64,000 nucleotides of DNA, taken from assembly GCA_044225675.1 (NCBI GenBank), contig JBGAIH010000003.1, positions 1 to 64,000 of the forward strand. The letters run 5' to 3'. Positions 25,157 through 34,768 of the stretch are shown here, one piece after another. How positions within the stretch are numbered: position 1 is the stretch's first letter; each line of letters opens with the position of its first letter. The position numbers and the translations under genes were made by a program. Below the pieces are notes generated by a model. The model saw only the letters and a program-made list of their open reading frames with translations. It was not told the DNA's origin and did not search any database. Source of the stretch: JACMQX01 sp044225675. Its GTDB lineage: Bacteria; Pseudomonadota; Gammaproteobacteria; Burkholderiales; Burkholderiaceae_C.

Positions 25157-25651
25157 TCAGCGGCCCCGCCGCACGCGCAGCAGTTCGTCGAGGATGAGGC
25201 AGGCCGCTCCGACGGTGATGGCACTGTCGGCGATGTTGAAGGCGGGAAAGTGCCGCCCACCCAGATGGAAGTCGAGGAAGTCCACCACATAGCCGTGCAG
25301 CAGGCGGTCGATCACGTTGCCGACGGCGCCGCCCAGGATGCAGGCCAGCGCGAAGGCGAACAGCTTCTGCCCCGCATGCGACTTGAGCATCCAGAGGATG
25401 AACAGCGCCGCCGCCACGCCGATGCCGGTGAAGAACCAGCGCTGCCAGCCTGCCGCGTCGGCGAGGAACGAGAACGCCGCACCGGTGTTGTGAGCCCGCA
25501 CGATGTTGAAGAAGCTGGTCACATAGGTGCTGTCGCCCAGCCGGTAGTAGCCGAGGATCAGCACCTTGGTGAACTGGTCGGCGATCAGGATGATCAGCGC
25601 CAGGGCCAGCCACGGCAGCATGCCGCCGCCCGACGAATTCTTGTAGGCCAT
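25157..25651 (-). CDS. lspA: Lipoprotein signal peptidase (signal peptidase II)
   Basis: Aspartic protease of the inner membrane that cleaves prolipoproteins. 164 aa with four spans. The catalytic Asp regions are GNVIDRLLHGYVVDFLDF and FNIADSAITVGA; the conserved DQFTKVLI and NTGAAFSFL are also present. Its ATG overlaps the ileS stop by one base (TGATG), the common ileS-lspA coupling. Confidence 0.97.
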   Translation of the reverse strand: MAYKNSSGGGMLPWLALALIILIADQFTKVLILGYYRLGDSTYVTSFFNIVRAHNTGAAFSFLADAAGWQRWFFTGIGVAAALFILWMLKSHAGQKLFAFALACILGGAVGNVIDRLLHGYVVDFLDFHLGGRHFPAFNIADSAITVGAACLILDELLRVRRGR

Positions 25652-28497
25652 CAGGCGAACTTTCTGGCTTCGCCGGCACCGAACAGGTTGCTCGTGCAGC
25701 GGCCGCAGAGGGTGGGGTGGGCGGCGTCATGGCCGACGTCGTCGCGCCAGTGCCAGCAGCGCTCGCACTTGGGCGACGTGCTGGGCGCCGTGCGGACCGC
25801 CAGCTCGTCCCCTGGCATGAGCGTCGCCTGCGAGGTGATGAACACGAACTTCAGGTCGTCGGCCAGGCTGGCGAGCAGCGCGAGGTCGTCACCGGACGCC
25901 TGCAGGGTCAGGTTGGCCTGCAGCGAGGAGCCGAGCTTGCCATCGGCGCGCAGGGCCTCGATGTCCTTGTTGGCCAGGTCGCGGATCTCGCGGATGCGGG
26001 CCCACTTGGCGAGCAGCGCCGCATCGGGCGAGCCGAGCTCGGCATAGGTCTCCAGGAAGATCGACTCCGAATCGCCGAACACCTTCCACGCCTCTTCCGC
26101 GGTGAAGCTCAGGAACGGCGCCATCCAGCGCAGCATGGCGTGCGTGATCCGCCACAACGCCGTCTGCGCGCTGCGCCGCGCCAGGGACTTCGGCGCCGTG
26201 GTGTAGAGGCGGTCCTTGAGGATGTCCAGGTAGAAGGCGCCCAGGTCCTCCGAGCAGAACACCTGCAGCTTGGCGACCACCGGATGGAACTCGTAGACCT
26301 CGTAGTGGGCCAGCACCTCGGCCTGGAACTCGGCAGCACGCGACAGCGCCCAGCGGTCGATCTCCAGCAGCTCGGCGTCGGCCACCGCGTCCTTTGCGAT
26401 GTCGAAGTCGCTGGTGTTGGCCAGCAGGAAGCGCAGCGTGTTGCGAATGCGGCGGTAGCCGTCCACCACGCGGGCCAGGATCTTGTCGTCGCCCGCGATG
26501 TCGCCGGAATAGTCGCTCGCGGCCACCCACAGCCGGATGATCTCGGCGCCGAGCTTCTTGCTGGTCTCCTGCGGGTCCACGCCATTGCCCAGCGACTTGC
26601 TCATCTTGCGGCCCTGCGCGTCCACGGTGAAGCCGTGGGTCAGCAGGCCCTTGTAGGGCGCGGCGTCGTACATTGCGCAGGCGGTGAGCAGGGAGCTGTG
26701 GAACCAGCCGCGGTGCTGGTCATGGCCCTCGAGGTACAGATCGGCCGGCCAGGTCGACTGCGCCGCGTGGCTGCGGCGCAGCACGGTGTAGTGGGTGGTG
26801 CCGGAGTCGAACCAGACGTCGAGGATGTCGTTGCTCTTGGTGTACTGCGCGGCGTCCGCGCCGATCAGCGACTCGGCGCTGGCCTTGCTCCAGGCTTCGA
26901 TGCCGCCCTTCTCGACCATGTCGGCGGCCACATCGATCAGTTCCATGGTGCGCGGGTGCAGCTCGCCCGTGTCCTTGTGGATGAAGAAGGGCAGGGGCAC
27001 GCCCCAGGAGCGCTGGCGGCTGATGCACCAGTCGGGCCGGCCGGCGATCATGTCGCGCAGGCGGACCTTGCCGTTTTCCGGGTAGAAGCTGGTCTGCTCG
27101 ATCGCGTCGAGCGCGAGCTGGCGCAGCGTCTTGGCCGCCTTGTCCTTCGTGAAGACGCCTTCGCCCTCGTCCATGCGCACGAACCACTGCGCGGCGGCGC
27201 GGTAGATCACCGGCGTCTTGTGGCGCCAGCAATGCGGATAGCTGTGGGTGATGCCTTCGGTGGTGAACAGGCGGCCGGCGGCCCGCAGCGTCTCGATGAT
27301 CTGCGGCACGGCCTTCCAGATGTTCAGTCCGCCGAACAGCGGGAAGTCGGCCGCATAGGCGCCGTTGCCCTGCACCGGATTGAGGATGTCGTCATAGGCC
27401 AGGCCGTGCGCGACGCAGCTGTTGAAGTCGTCCAGGCCATAGGCGGGCGACGAGTGGACGATGCCGGTGCCGTCGTCGGCCGTGGCGTAGTCGGCGAGGT
27501 ACACGGGCGAGAGGCGCCGGTAGCCGGCATCGACGTCGTACAGCGGATGCCGGAACTCCAGGCCTGCGAGCGCCTTGCCGGCCGTGGTGGCGACCACCTC
27601 GCCCGGGATGCCGTAGCGCGCCAGGCACTTGTCGACCAGCACTTCGGCCAGCACCAGGTAGCCGCGCGGCGTATCCACCAGCGCATAGACGATGTCGGGA
27701 TTGAGGTTGAGCGCCTGGTTGGCCGGGATGGTCCACGCGGTGGTCGTCCAGATCACGGCGAAGGCGTCCTGCGCCTTGGGCAGCGCCGGCAGCCCGAACG
27801 CCTGCGCCAGCCGGGCCGGGTCGTTCGCGGCAAAGCCGACGTCCAGCGTCTGCGACTTCTTGTCGGCGTACTCGATCTCGAACTCCGCCAGCGAGGAGCC
27901 GCAGTCGAAGCACCAGTACACCGGCTTGAGGCCGCGGTAGACGAAGCCGCGCTCGATGATCCGCTTGAGGGCGCGGATCTCGTCGGCCTCGTTGGCGAAG
28001 TTCATCGTGAGGTAGGGGTTGTCCCATTCGCCGAGCACACCCAGGCGCTTGAAGTCGGCCTTCTGCAGCGCGATCTGCTCGGTGGCGTAGGCGCGGCTCC
28101 TGGCCTGGACCTCGTCGCGGCTCAGGTTGCGACCGAAGGTTTTCTCGATCTGGTTTTCGATCGGCAGGCCGTGGCAGTCCCAGCCGGGCACATAGATGGC
28201 GTCCAGGCCCTTGAGCTGGCGCGCCTTGACGATCATGTCCTTGAGGATCTTGTTGACCGCGTGACCCATGTGGATCTGGCCGTTGGCGTAGGGCGGGCCG
28301 TCGTGCAGCACGAACTTCGGCCTGCCGGCGCGGGCGTCGCGCAGGCGCTTGTACAGGCCCTTGTCGTCCCACTCCTTGACCCAGCCGGGCTCGCGTTTGG
28401 GCAGGTCGCCGCGCATCGGGAAGGGCGTGTCGGGGAGGTTCAGCGTCGACCGGTAGTCGGTCTTGGCGGCGGATTCGGGAGTCGTCTGATCGGTCAT
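25651..28497 (-). CDS. ileS: Isoleucine--tRNA ligase
   Basis: Class I synthetase charging tRNA-Ile. 948 aa. The HIGH motif appears as HMGHAVNKILKD, and KMSKSLGNG is the second signature. The editing domain is present (GIVHSSPAYGLDDF). The C-terminal zinc finger has CERCWHW and CGRC pairs, as in the bacterial form. The start at 28497 (MTDQTTPESAAK) fits family N-termini, while the longer open frame has a basic non-homologous extension. Order ribF-ileS-lspA is conserved in proteobacteria. Confidence 0.97.
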   Translation of the reverse strand: MTDQTTPESAAKTDYRSTLNLPDTPFPMRGDLPKREPGWVKEWDDKGLYKRLRDARAGRPKFVLHDGPPYANGQIHMGHAVNKILKDMIVKARQLKGLDAIYVPGWDCHGLPIENQIEKTFGRNLSRDEVQARSRAYATEQIALQKADFKRLGVLGEWDNPYLTMNFANEADEIRALKRIIERGFVYRGLKPVYWCFDCGSSLAEFEIEYADKKSQTLDVGFAANDPARLAQAFGLPALPKAQDAFAVIWTTTAWTIPANQALNLNPDIVYALVDTPRGYLVLAEVLVDKCLARYGIPGEVVATTAGKALAGLEFRHPLYDVDAGYRRLSPVYLADYATADDGTGIVHSSPAYGLDDFNSCVAHGLAYDDILNPVQGNGAYAADFPLFGGLNIWKAVPQIIETLRAAGRLFTTEGITHSYPHCWRHKTPVIYRAAAQWFVRMDEGEGVFTKDKAAKTLRQLALDAIEQTSFYPENGKVRLRDMIAGRPDWCISRQRSWGVPLPFFIHKDTGELHPRTMELIDVAADMVEKGGIEAWSKASAESLIGADAAQYTKSNDILDVWFDSGTTHYTVLRRSHAAQSTWPADLYLEGHDQHRGWFHSSLLTACAMYDAAPYKGLLTHGFTVDAQGRKMSKSLGNGVDPQETSKKLGAEIIRLWVAASDYSGDIAGDDKILARVVDGYRRIRNTLRFLLANTSDFDIAKDAVADAELLEIDRWALSRAAEFQAEVLAHYEVYEFHPVVAKLQVFCSEDLGAFYLDILKDRLYTTAPKSLARRSAQTALWRITHAMLRWMAPFLSFTAEEAWKVFGDSESIFLETYAELGSPDAALLAKWARIREIRDLANKDIEALRADGKLGSSLQANLTLQASGDDLALLASLADDLKFVFITSQATLMPGDELAVRTAPSTSPKCERCWHWRDDVGHDAAHPTLCGRCTSNLFGAGEARKFA

Positions 28498-28612
28498 GTC
28501 GATGCCAGGAATGCGGTACGTGAGGGGGACGCCCTGGCGCGGTGGACCGGGGCTCGCGAAGCGGGGATGGCATGGATCGCGGCAGGCCGGGCCTGCGCGA
28601 TGACACACCGCG

Positions 28613-29611
28613 TCAAATTCGGTCGCGGGTGGTCTGGCGATGCGTGGATGCAAACCACGCCCGCGCGTCCGCACAGTCCTTGGCGATGCCCGCCTTCAGG
28701 GCGTCCAGGCCGTCGTACTTGAGCTCGTCGTGCAGTTTATGAAGCAGTTCCACGCGGATGATTTTACCGTAGCCCCCATCGGCCCCGAGCGAGGCGGGCC
28801 AGTCGAGGCAGTAGGTCTCCAGCAGGACGCGCCCCCCGTTGACGTCGTTTTCGTCCAGCGAAGGCCGCACGCCGAGGTTGGCGACGCCGGCCAGCGGCTT
28901 GCCGTCAAGCCCATGGACGTGGACCGCGAAGATGCCGCTGGCGGCAGGCTTCCAGTGGGAAAAGCGCAGGTTGAGCGTGCGGAATCCGAGGTCGCGCCCG
29001 AGCTTGCGGCCATGCACCACGTGGCCGCTGATGCTGTAGGGCCGGCCCAGCAGCCTTGCGGCGTCCTGCATGCGGCCCTGGCTCAGGGCCTCGCGCACGG
29101 CGGAGCTGGACACGCGCAGGCCATGCACCTCGTAGCTGTTCATACGCGCCACGTCGAAGCCCAGATTCGCGCCGAAGGCGTCGAGCATGGCGTAGTCACC
29201 GGCGCGCCGGGCGCCGAAGCGGAAGTCGTCGCCCACCAGCACATAGCGCACGCCCAGCCCGCGCACCAGCACGTCCTCGATGAACGCCTGCGGCGGCTGC
29301 GACGACAGCCGAGCATCGAAGGGCAGAACGATGCACTGGTCGACGCCGCAGGCGGCCAGCTCGGAGAGCTTGTCGCGCAGCGTGGCGATGCGGGCCGGCG
29401 CGAGTTCGGGCTTGCGCTGGACGGCCGCGAAGTAGTCTCGCGGGTGCGGCTCGAAGGTCATGACGCAGGTGGGCACGCCCCGGTGCTGCGCCTCGCTGCG
29501 CAGGAGGGCCAGCATGGCCTGGTGGCCCCGGTGGACGCCGTCGAAGTTGCCGATGGTCAGGGCACAGGCGGGCGCGATGCCGGGTTGGTGGAAGCCTCTG
29601 AATACACGCAT
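28613..29611 (-). CDS. ribF: Bifunctional riboflavin kinase / FAD synthetase
   Basis: Makes FMN and then FAD from riboflavin. 332 aa. The nucleotidyltransferase motif TIGNFDGVHRGHQAML lies near residue 21 and the kinase domain begins at RPYSISGHVVHGRKLGRDLG (about residue 190). First gene of the minus-strand ribF-ileS-lspA block, 115 bases upstream of ileS. Confidence 0.96.
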   Translation of the reverse strand: MRVFRGFHQPGIAPACALTIGNFDGVHRGHQAMLALLRSEAQHRGVPTCVMTFEPHPRDYFAAVQRKPELAPARIATLRDKLSELAACGVDQCIVLPFDARLSSQPPQAFIEDVLVRGLGVRYVLVGDDFRFGARRAGDYAMLDAFGANLGFDVARMNSYEVHGLRVSSSAVREALSQGRMQDAARLLGRPYSISGHVVHGRKLGRDLGFRTLNLRFSHWKPAASGIFAVHVHGLDGKPLAGVANLGVRPSLDENDVNGGRVLLETYCLDWPASLGADGGYGKIIRVELLHKLHDELKYDGLDALKAGIAKDCADARAWFASTHRQTTRDRI

Positions 29612-29772
29612 GGCGGGCCGCGTTTGGTATCTTTTTGATAGCAGATCGCGCTGATGGAATGGGCGCGCGCCGCCGGTTTGTCACAAAATCAGGGTATATT
29701 GTGCTGCATCGAGGTGAAAGACGTTTGCGTTCCCGGTCCGGTGTTTGATCACTCAACTGCAGGAGGCGTGTT

Positions 29773-30330
29773 TTGAAGGTCTTGAAGCTGTCAGCCCAGG
29801 GGCTGCCCCAGTCGTGGATTTCCCTGGAGCAGGCCGTGCTCCACTATGCCGCCGGCGAGGTGCGCTGGGAGGTCGGTGCGGATGTGGCGGTCTTTCGCGG
29901 CGGCCACAACGCCGTCACCGGCGAGCAGTCGGTCATCCGCGTCAACAGCATCATCGGCACCAAGGGCGTGCCCAACATCAATCCCTTCGATCTCAAGCCC
30001 GGCCTGACCAACGGCAAGCTCTTCGCGCGCGACCGCAACGTCTGTGCCTACTGCGGCCAGCATTTCCACGAGGAAGAGCTCACGCGCGAACACATCATCC
30101 CGTTCGCCCAGAACGGCGTGGACAGCTGGATGAACGTCGTGACGGCCTGCCGCGCCTGCAACCACCGCAAGAGCAGCCGCACCCCCGAGCAGGCCCGCAT
30201 GCCGCTGCTGTACGCGCCCTACGTGCCCAGCCTGTGGGAGGACTTCATCCTGCGCAACCGCCGCATCCTGGCGGACCAGATGGAGTTTCTGATGGCGCAT
30301 TTGCCGAAAACGTCGCGGCTGCATTGCTGA
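29773..30330 (+). CDS. HNH endonuclease-domain protein
   Basis: 185 aa. The C-terminal part carries a zinc-stabilised HNH fold: CAYCGQHF, then TREHIIPFAQNG, then TACRACNHRKSS, i.e. two CxxC pairs and the His-Asn-His residues. The N-terminal 80 residues are beta-rich and not recognised. The start codon is TTG at 29773, supported by a perfect AGGAGG six bases before it (29761-29766); no ATG gives a better N-terminus. Widespread in betaproteobacteria as a single chromosomal gene of unknown target. TATATT at 29695-29700 is a possible -10. Confidence 0.88.
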   Translation: MKVLKLSAQGLPQSWISLEQAVLHYAAGEVRWEVGADVAVFRGGHNAVTGEQSVIRVNSIIGTKGVPNINPFDLKPGLTNGKLFARDRNVCAYCGQHFHEEELTREHIIPFAQNGVDSWMNVVTACRACNHRKSSRTPEQARMPLLYAPYVPSLWEDFILRNRRILADQMEFLMAHLPKTSRLHC

Positions 30331-30346
30331 GAGACTGCGGAGTCTT

Positions 30347-30404
30347 GCAGCCCGGAAGTGGCGGGCTGCGCCAGGGCTGCGCCATCGATGCCGTGACCGG
30401 CATC
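30347..30404. terminator. Two tandem stem-loops between convergent genes
   Basis: GCAGCCCG/CGGGCTGC (30347-30354 and 30362-30369) and GATGCCG/CGGCATC (30387-30393 and 30398-30404) stand between the HNH gene and the DUF11 gene that converge here. No T-runs follow. Likely shared termination or mRNA 3'-end structures. Confidence 0.5.
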
Positions 30405-30420
30405 GCTCTCCGCAGCTCGA

Positions 30421-32040
30421 CTACTGCCCGGTCGCAGTTACGCCGCAGGTGAGCGTGAAGGTCGCGGTCGAGTTGGCGGGGAAGGTCGGCGTGATCGCAA
30501 CCCCGGTGGACTGGAACGCATTGACCGTGAGGGTGGGCGTGACTGCGCCACCGGCCGGATTGGTCGAGAAGTTGATGGCGGTGCAGTTCAGGCCTGGCAC
30601 AGCGGGATCCTGGACGATGGTTCCCGGCGCCGGGTCGGGGCCGGAATTGACCACCGTGATGACGTAGTTCCCTGTGCTGCCTGCCACCTTGGAAGTGACG
30701 CCGTTGGTCTTGGTGATGGAGAGCAGGGCGGAAGGCTTGAAGATCGCGGTCGTTTCGAAGCCGCAGCCTGCGTTGGTTGCCGCCCCACTGGCATAGGCGG
30801 AACCGCCCCCATCCCAGCCTTCACTGGTGGCCGTGCAGCCGTTGACACCGGCTGCATTGGTCGACGTGACGGTGGCCTTGTTCGGGTCGCCCCCGCCAAA
30901 GACCTTGGCCCGGTTGTCTACCGAGGTCGCCGTGATGGCCGGACTGATGGACACAGTGAGAGTCAAGACCGTGCTGGCCCCATTGGCCAAGGCGGTGCTT
31001 CGGTCGCACAGCACGGTGTCATTCGTTGCGCTGGTAGTCGAAAGCGCACAGGTCCAACCGCCGCCGGGTGCCTGCGGATTGATGAACGTCAGTCCCTGGG
31101 GAAGAATGTCCTGCACCTGCATCCGGCTCGCAGCAGGCGTCACGAGGGTCTGGGTCCCGCCCTGGTTGGTGATCGTCAGGAGGTAGGTGCCCGTTCCTCC
31201 CGCATTGAACGTGGCGGGTGAGTCCGTCTTGACCAGATACAGATCCCGCTTTGGAACGCAGTAGGAAAAGTTCTGAAAGCCCACGACCTGCGAGGCGGGG
31301 TTGGCAACGTCCGGCCCGCCGACGAAGTCGATGCGCAGGGAGTCGATCGGATTCGCGAACGACACGGTGATGTTGCAGTTGGCGCTGTTGGTGGCGCAGT
31401 TGCCTCCTGCTGCCCGCGCGATGGCCTCGGTGGTTCCCGGCGTGGGGGTATTGAGCGTGATGGTCTGCTGCCCTGCGAGCTGGGGCGTGAACGTGGGAGC
31501 GACGACCGCATTCCCGTTGAGATACCCGGTGATCCGGAGAATGTCCTGCCAGGCGCCGCCAGAGTAGTCCACGTCGGTCATGACGAACTCCACCTTGTCC
31601 ATCGGGCGATTGAACGTGAGGGACAGATGGGTGCCGATGCTGGTGGTCGGCGCGTCCATGGTGAGGGTCAGGTTGTTGGCGATGTTGCCGTAGGTCGCCA
31701 GACGTGGCGAGTTGGGCGCGGTGCCGCCCGGCGCAGCCCACGCGACGGTCGCGTCGATCGAGGCCTGGAACGTGATGGTGTTGGCCGTGATGCCACCGGC
31801 CGTCGTCGTGCCGACAGGGAAACTGAAGGGGCCGAGGGCGGCGGCAGTCCAAGTGCCCGTGCCTCCGCTCGCGTTGGTGGATCGCGCCGTGCCGAAGACG
31901 AAGGTGACTACGTTCTCCGTGGTCGCGTCACAACTGGCCAGGGCCAGCGCCTGCCCCGAGAACATCAAACCTGAGAGCGCGATGGCGCAGCGCAGAAGCC
32001 ATTGCAGAAAAACTTGCTGAATGGACAGTGGCCGGTTCAT
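30421..32040 (-). CDS. Secreted protein with DUF11-type (isopeptide/Ig-like) repeats
   Basis: 539 aa. A Sec signal peptide (LLRCAIALSGLMFSGQALA) precedes a mature Asn/Thr/Gly-rich protein. The N-terminal 280 residues form a beta-rich lectin-like domain that holds two Cys (CATNSANC). Two DUF11 repeats follow (LYLVKTDSPATFNAGGTG... and LSITKTNGVTSKVAGSTG...), the usual conserved-repeat domains of large surface proteins. The sequence ends right after the second repeat (TLTCGVTATGQ) with no C-terminal sorting signal or anchor, so it may be released or shortened. The start at 32040 was chosen for the signal peptide. Confidence 0.85.
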   Translation of the reverse strand: MNRPLSIQQVFLQWLLRCAIALSGLMFSGQALALASCDATTENVVTFVFGTARSTNASGGTGTWTAAALGPFSFPVGTTTAGGITANTITFQASIDATVAWAAPGGTAPNSPRLATYGNIANNLTLTMDAPTTSIGTHLSLTFNRPMDKVEFVMTDVDYSGGAWQDILRITGYLNGNAVVAPTFTPQLAGQQTITLNTPTPGTTEAIARAAGGNCATNSANCNITVSFANPIDSLRIDFVGGPDVANPASQVVGFQNFSYCVPKRDLYLVKTDSPATFNAGGTGTYLLTITNQGGTQTLVTPAASRMQVQDILPQGLTFINPQAPGGGWTCALSTTSATNDTVLCDRSTALANGASTVLTLTVSISPAITATSVDNRAKVFGGGDPNKATVTSTNAAGVNGCTATSEGWDGGGSAYASGAATNAGCGFETTAIFKPSALLSITKTNGVTSKVAGSTGNYVITVVNSGPDPAPGTIVQDPAVPGLNCTAINFSTNPAGGAVTPTLTVNAFQSTGVAITPTFPANSTATFTLTCGVTATGQ

Positions 32041-32189
32041 GTTTCGTCGAAGCGTCAGGCAAAGGCGGTCAATATCAGCAAAAAATGTAACAGATTCCAA
32101 CCGCAGGCAGCGTCGCCGGCACCGGTTCAAACGCGGTCGCCCCCTGCATGGGAACTATTGCACAACCGGGGCGCAAATTCGTCACAAGC

Positions 32190-33563
32190 TCAACCGTGCA
32201 ATTCCAGAACTGCGATGTGGCCTGTGTCGGCCGGCCAGGCCTGGCCGACGACGGTTTCGCCGTTGAACATGCCCGTAACGGTCCGGTTGCTGACGGCGGG
32301 CAGCACCAGACGCGACGACGACACGCCTGCGCCCGGCAGAACGCCTGGCAGCGACACGTTGCCGTCGAGGCTCATCCGGTCCCGCGCCGGGTCGAAGTAG
32401 CCGCGCGGCCGGGTGAAGATCACCACCGCGCCCGCCGCGCGGTCGGCCGGTGCGAGGCGCTCGGGCCGCAGGTTCACCACCTCGCTCGACCTCGGAAAGG
32501 GACTGCGGTAGATGTGCGTCGTGGCATAGCCGGCGGCCGTGATGACGAACTCGAGGCAGGCATCGGGCCGGGTCGTCAGAGGCCCCCACCGGCCATCGGC
32601 GCCGAGGGCCGTACGCAGCAGGGCGGCGCCGGTGCGCGCGCCCGTGGCCGGTTCGGTGGCGAACACCTCCAGCGTCGCGCCTCGCAAGGGCAGGTTGTTG
32701 GCGAAGCTGCCGGACGCCGGATCGAGCGGATCCACGCCGAGCCCCGTCACCTTGCCGCGCAGAACGACCTGCTGCTGGGGCAGGATGTCGGTGGTCTGCG
32801 GGGCGCGGCCGGTGATGAAGCGGAACGTCGCCTCGAACGCCGCTGGCGAGAACGAGGTCTCGCGATGGTCGGCTCGCGGCAGCACCACGTTCGTCGCGCC
32901 CTTGAGCGCCGGGCTGTCGTAGCCCACGTTGGTGGCGGTGCCGCGTGCGCCGATCCATTGGCCGTCGGGTTGGGCGTACTTGTCGTTGTTGTCCGAGCGC
33001 AGGGTGAGCCATTTCACCGGCGCGTCCACCTCGTCGCCTGCGGCATTGCGCGGCGCGTTGAGCGCGGTCAGGAAGGGGCCGGTTCCCGAGAACTCGTTGC
33101 CCTCGCGGAAGCCCTTGACGGCCCAGATGCCGTGGTTGGGTGTGCCGCCGAGGATGGCGTGGCTCACCGTGCGGTCGCCGCCGCCGTTGCGGATGTAGTT
33201 GCGGATCGCATTGCCGCCACGCGAATTGCCCACCAGGACCACGCGCGTCGCGCCGGTCGCCTGCAGCACCTTGTCCACCTCGGCCTTCAGAAAGGCCATG
33301 TGCTCGGCGGTGGAGGTGCGGCCGGGCTGTGCCTTGCCGTCATCGTCGCGGGCCAGGGGGTAGGGCATGTCGATGGCGTGCAGGCGCTCGCGGGGCCAGC
33401 CATTGGATTCGAAGCGCCAGATCGTCGTCAGCCAGAGGGCGGCCGTGTCGCCATTGCCGTGCACGAAGACGATGGGAGGAAAAGTGTCCATGGAGGGGCT
33501 GGTGGCGCAGCCTGCCAGCGAGAGGGCAGCCAGCGAGAGGAGTTGGCGACGGTACAGCTTCAT
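32190..33563 (-). CDS. Lipoprotein alpha/beta-hydrolase (esterase/lipase)
   Basis: 457 aa. N-terminal lipobox LSLAGC (Cys at about residue 19) after RRQLLSLAAL marks it as an exported lipoprotein, acylated after cleavage by LspA. The oxyanion-hole region is VFVHGNGDTA and the nucleophile elbow is VGNSRGGN (G-x-S-x-G). The second half contains beta-sandwich-like segments of unclear role. Downstream of the acyl-CoA dehydrogenase pair but separated by a terminator, so probably transcribed separately. Confidence 0.86.
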   Translation of the reverse strand: MKLYRRQLLSLAALSLAGCATSPSMDTFPPIVFVHGNGDTAALWLTTIWRFESNGWPRERLHAIDMPYPLARDDDGKAQPGRTSTAEHMAFLKAEVDKVLQATGATRVVLVGNSRGGNAIRNYIRNGGGDRTVSHAILGGTPNHGIWAVKGFREGNEFSGTGPFLTALNAPRNAAGDEVDAPVKWLTLRSDNNDKYAQPDGQWIGARGTATNVGYDSPALKGATNVVLPRADHRETSFSPAAFEATFRFITGRAPQTTDILPQQQVVLRGKVTGLGVDPLDPASGSFANNLPLRGATLEVFATEPATGARTGAALLRTALGADGRWGPLTTRPDACLEFVITAAGYATTHIYRSPFPRSSEVVNLRPERLAPADRAAGAVVIFTRPRGYFDPARDRMSLDGNVSLPGVLPGAGVSSSRLVLPAVSNRTVTGMFNGETVVGQAWPADTGHIAVLELHG

Positions 33564-33577
33564 TGTCTTCCGATCGT

Positions 33578-33612
33578 GAAAAAGCCCGCAGGCGGATGCG
33601 CGCTGCGGGCTT
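33578..33612 (-). terminator. Rho-independent terminator after the acyl-CoA dehydrogenase operon
   Basis: Read on the minus strand: AAGCCCGCA, a 13-base loop, TGCGGGCTT and a run of T (complement of GAAAAA at 33578-33583). A perfect 9-bp stem 26 bases after the stop of the acyl-CoA dehydrogenase gene. Confidence 0.85.
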
Positions 33613-33637
33613 GTGGCTCGGCGGCCGCGGCGCGCGG

Positions 33638-34753
33638 TCAGGCAAACACGCCGGCCGTGTCCTGCATTCTGGCGGAGACTTCGCCCAGGTGGTGCAGGGT
33701 ATCTCCGAAGCTCATCTCCAGCTGCGTGAGCTTCCTGAAGTAGTGGCTGACGATGTATTCGTCGGTCACGCCGATGCCGCCGTGCAGTTGCACGGCCTGC
33801 TGGCCGATGAAGCGCATCGACATGCCGAGCTGGTACTTGGCCCGCGCCAGCGCACTGCGGCGCTCGTCGGCCGGCGCGTTGAGCTTGAGCGAGGCGTAGT
33901 AGCTCATCGAGCGGGCCAGCTCCAGCTGCATCTTCATGTCGGCGATGCGGTGACGCAGCGCCTGGAACGTGGCGATGGGCACGCCGAACTGCTTGCGCGT
34001 GTTCATATAGTCGGCCGTGACTTCCAGCGTCTTGTCCATGACGCCGATTGCCTCGGCGCAGACGGCCGCAATCCCGATGTCCACGCCATGCTCCAGCGCG
34101 GCCTGACCGTCCAGCGTGACGAGCGTGGCCGGTGCGTCGCGCAGCGTCAGCTCGGCAGCGCGGCTGCCGTCCTGCGTGCCATAGCCGCGCGTGGTGACGC
34201 CCGCCGCACCCGACTCGACGAGGAAGAGCGCCATGCGGCCGTGTGCCATGGCGGGCACGAGGAAGGCGTCCGCCTGGTCACCGGCTGCCACGACCGTCTT
34301 GCTGCCGCTTACCGTCCAGGCGCCATCGCCCCCCCGGGTCGTCGTCTTGTCCGCCGAGAGGCGGTAGCGCGCGCCGGGCTCCTGGTGCGCCAGCACCACG
34401 AGCGCCTCGCCGCTGGCGATGCGGCCGAGCCACGCCGACTTGAGTTCTGCGGGCGCATAGCCGCTGATCAGGCCGCCGGCAATGAGCGCCTGGGCCAGCG
34501 GCTCCAGCACGATGCCGCGGCCCAGCTCTTCCATGGCCACCATGGCTTCCACCGGGCCGAAGCCCATGCCGCCATCGTCTTCTGCCACATACAGGCCGCA
34601 CAGGCCGAGTTCGGCCAGTTCACCGTAGGCGCCGCGGTCGAATCCGCCAGCCGCCACGATGGCACGGCGGCGCTCGAAGCTGTAGCCCTTGTCGACCCAT
34701 TTGCGCACCGCGTCGCGCAGGGATTGCTGATCGTCGCTGAAATCGAAGTCCAT
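33638..34753 (-). CDS. Acyl-CoA dehydrogenase family protein (second subunit-like)
   Basis: 371 aa FAD-dependent acyl-CoA dehydrogenase fold: N-terminal helical domain, middle beta domain (DKTTTRGGDGAWTVSGSKT) and C-terminal helices ending QLHGGIGVTDEYIVSHYFRK. AGGAG precedes the ATG. It follows another acyl-CoA dehydrogenase by 15 bases. Such tandem pairs often form heteromeric dehydrogenases for branched, aromatic or steroid-side-chain CoA esters. Substrate not known. Confidence 0.9.
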   Translation of the reverse strand: MDFDFSDDQQSLRDAVRKWVDKGYSFERRRAIVAAGGFDRGAYGELAELGLCGLYVAEDDGGMGFGPVEAMVAMEELGRGIVLEPLAQALIAGGLISGYAPAELKSAWLGRIASGEALVVLAHQEPGARYRLSADKTTTRGGDGAWTVSGSKTVVAAGDQADAFLVPAMAHGRMALFLVESGAAGVTTRGYGTQDGSRAAELTLRDAPATLVTLDGQAALEHGVDIGIAAVCAEAIGVMDKTLEVTADYMNTRKQFGVPIATFQALRHRIADMKMQLELARSMSYYASLKLNAPADERRSALARAKYQLGMSMRFIGQQAVQLHGGIGVTDEYIVSHYFRKLTQLEMSFGDTLHHLGEVSARMQDTAGVFA

Positions 34754-34768
34754 GTTTCTAGCTCCTGC

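Noticed and set aside
25717..28722. 1001-codon open frame opposite ileS
   Set aside because: Same antisense artefact; ileS is certain on the other strand.
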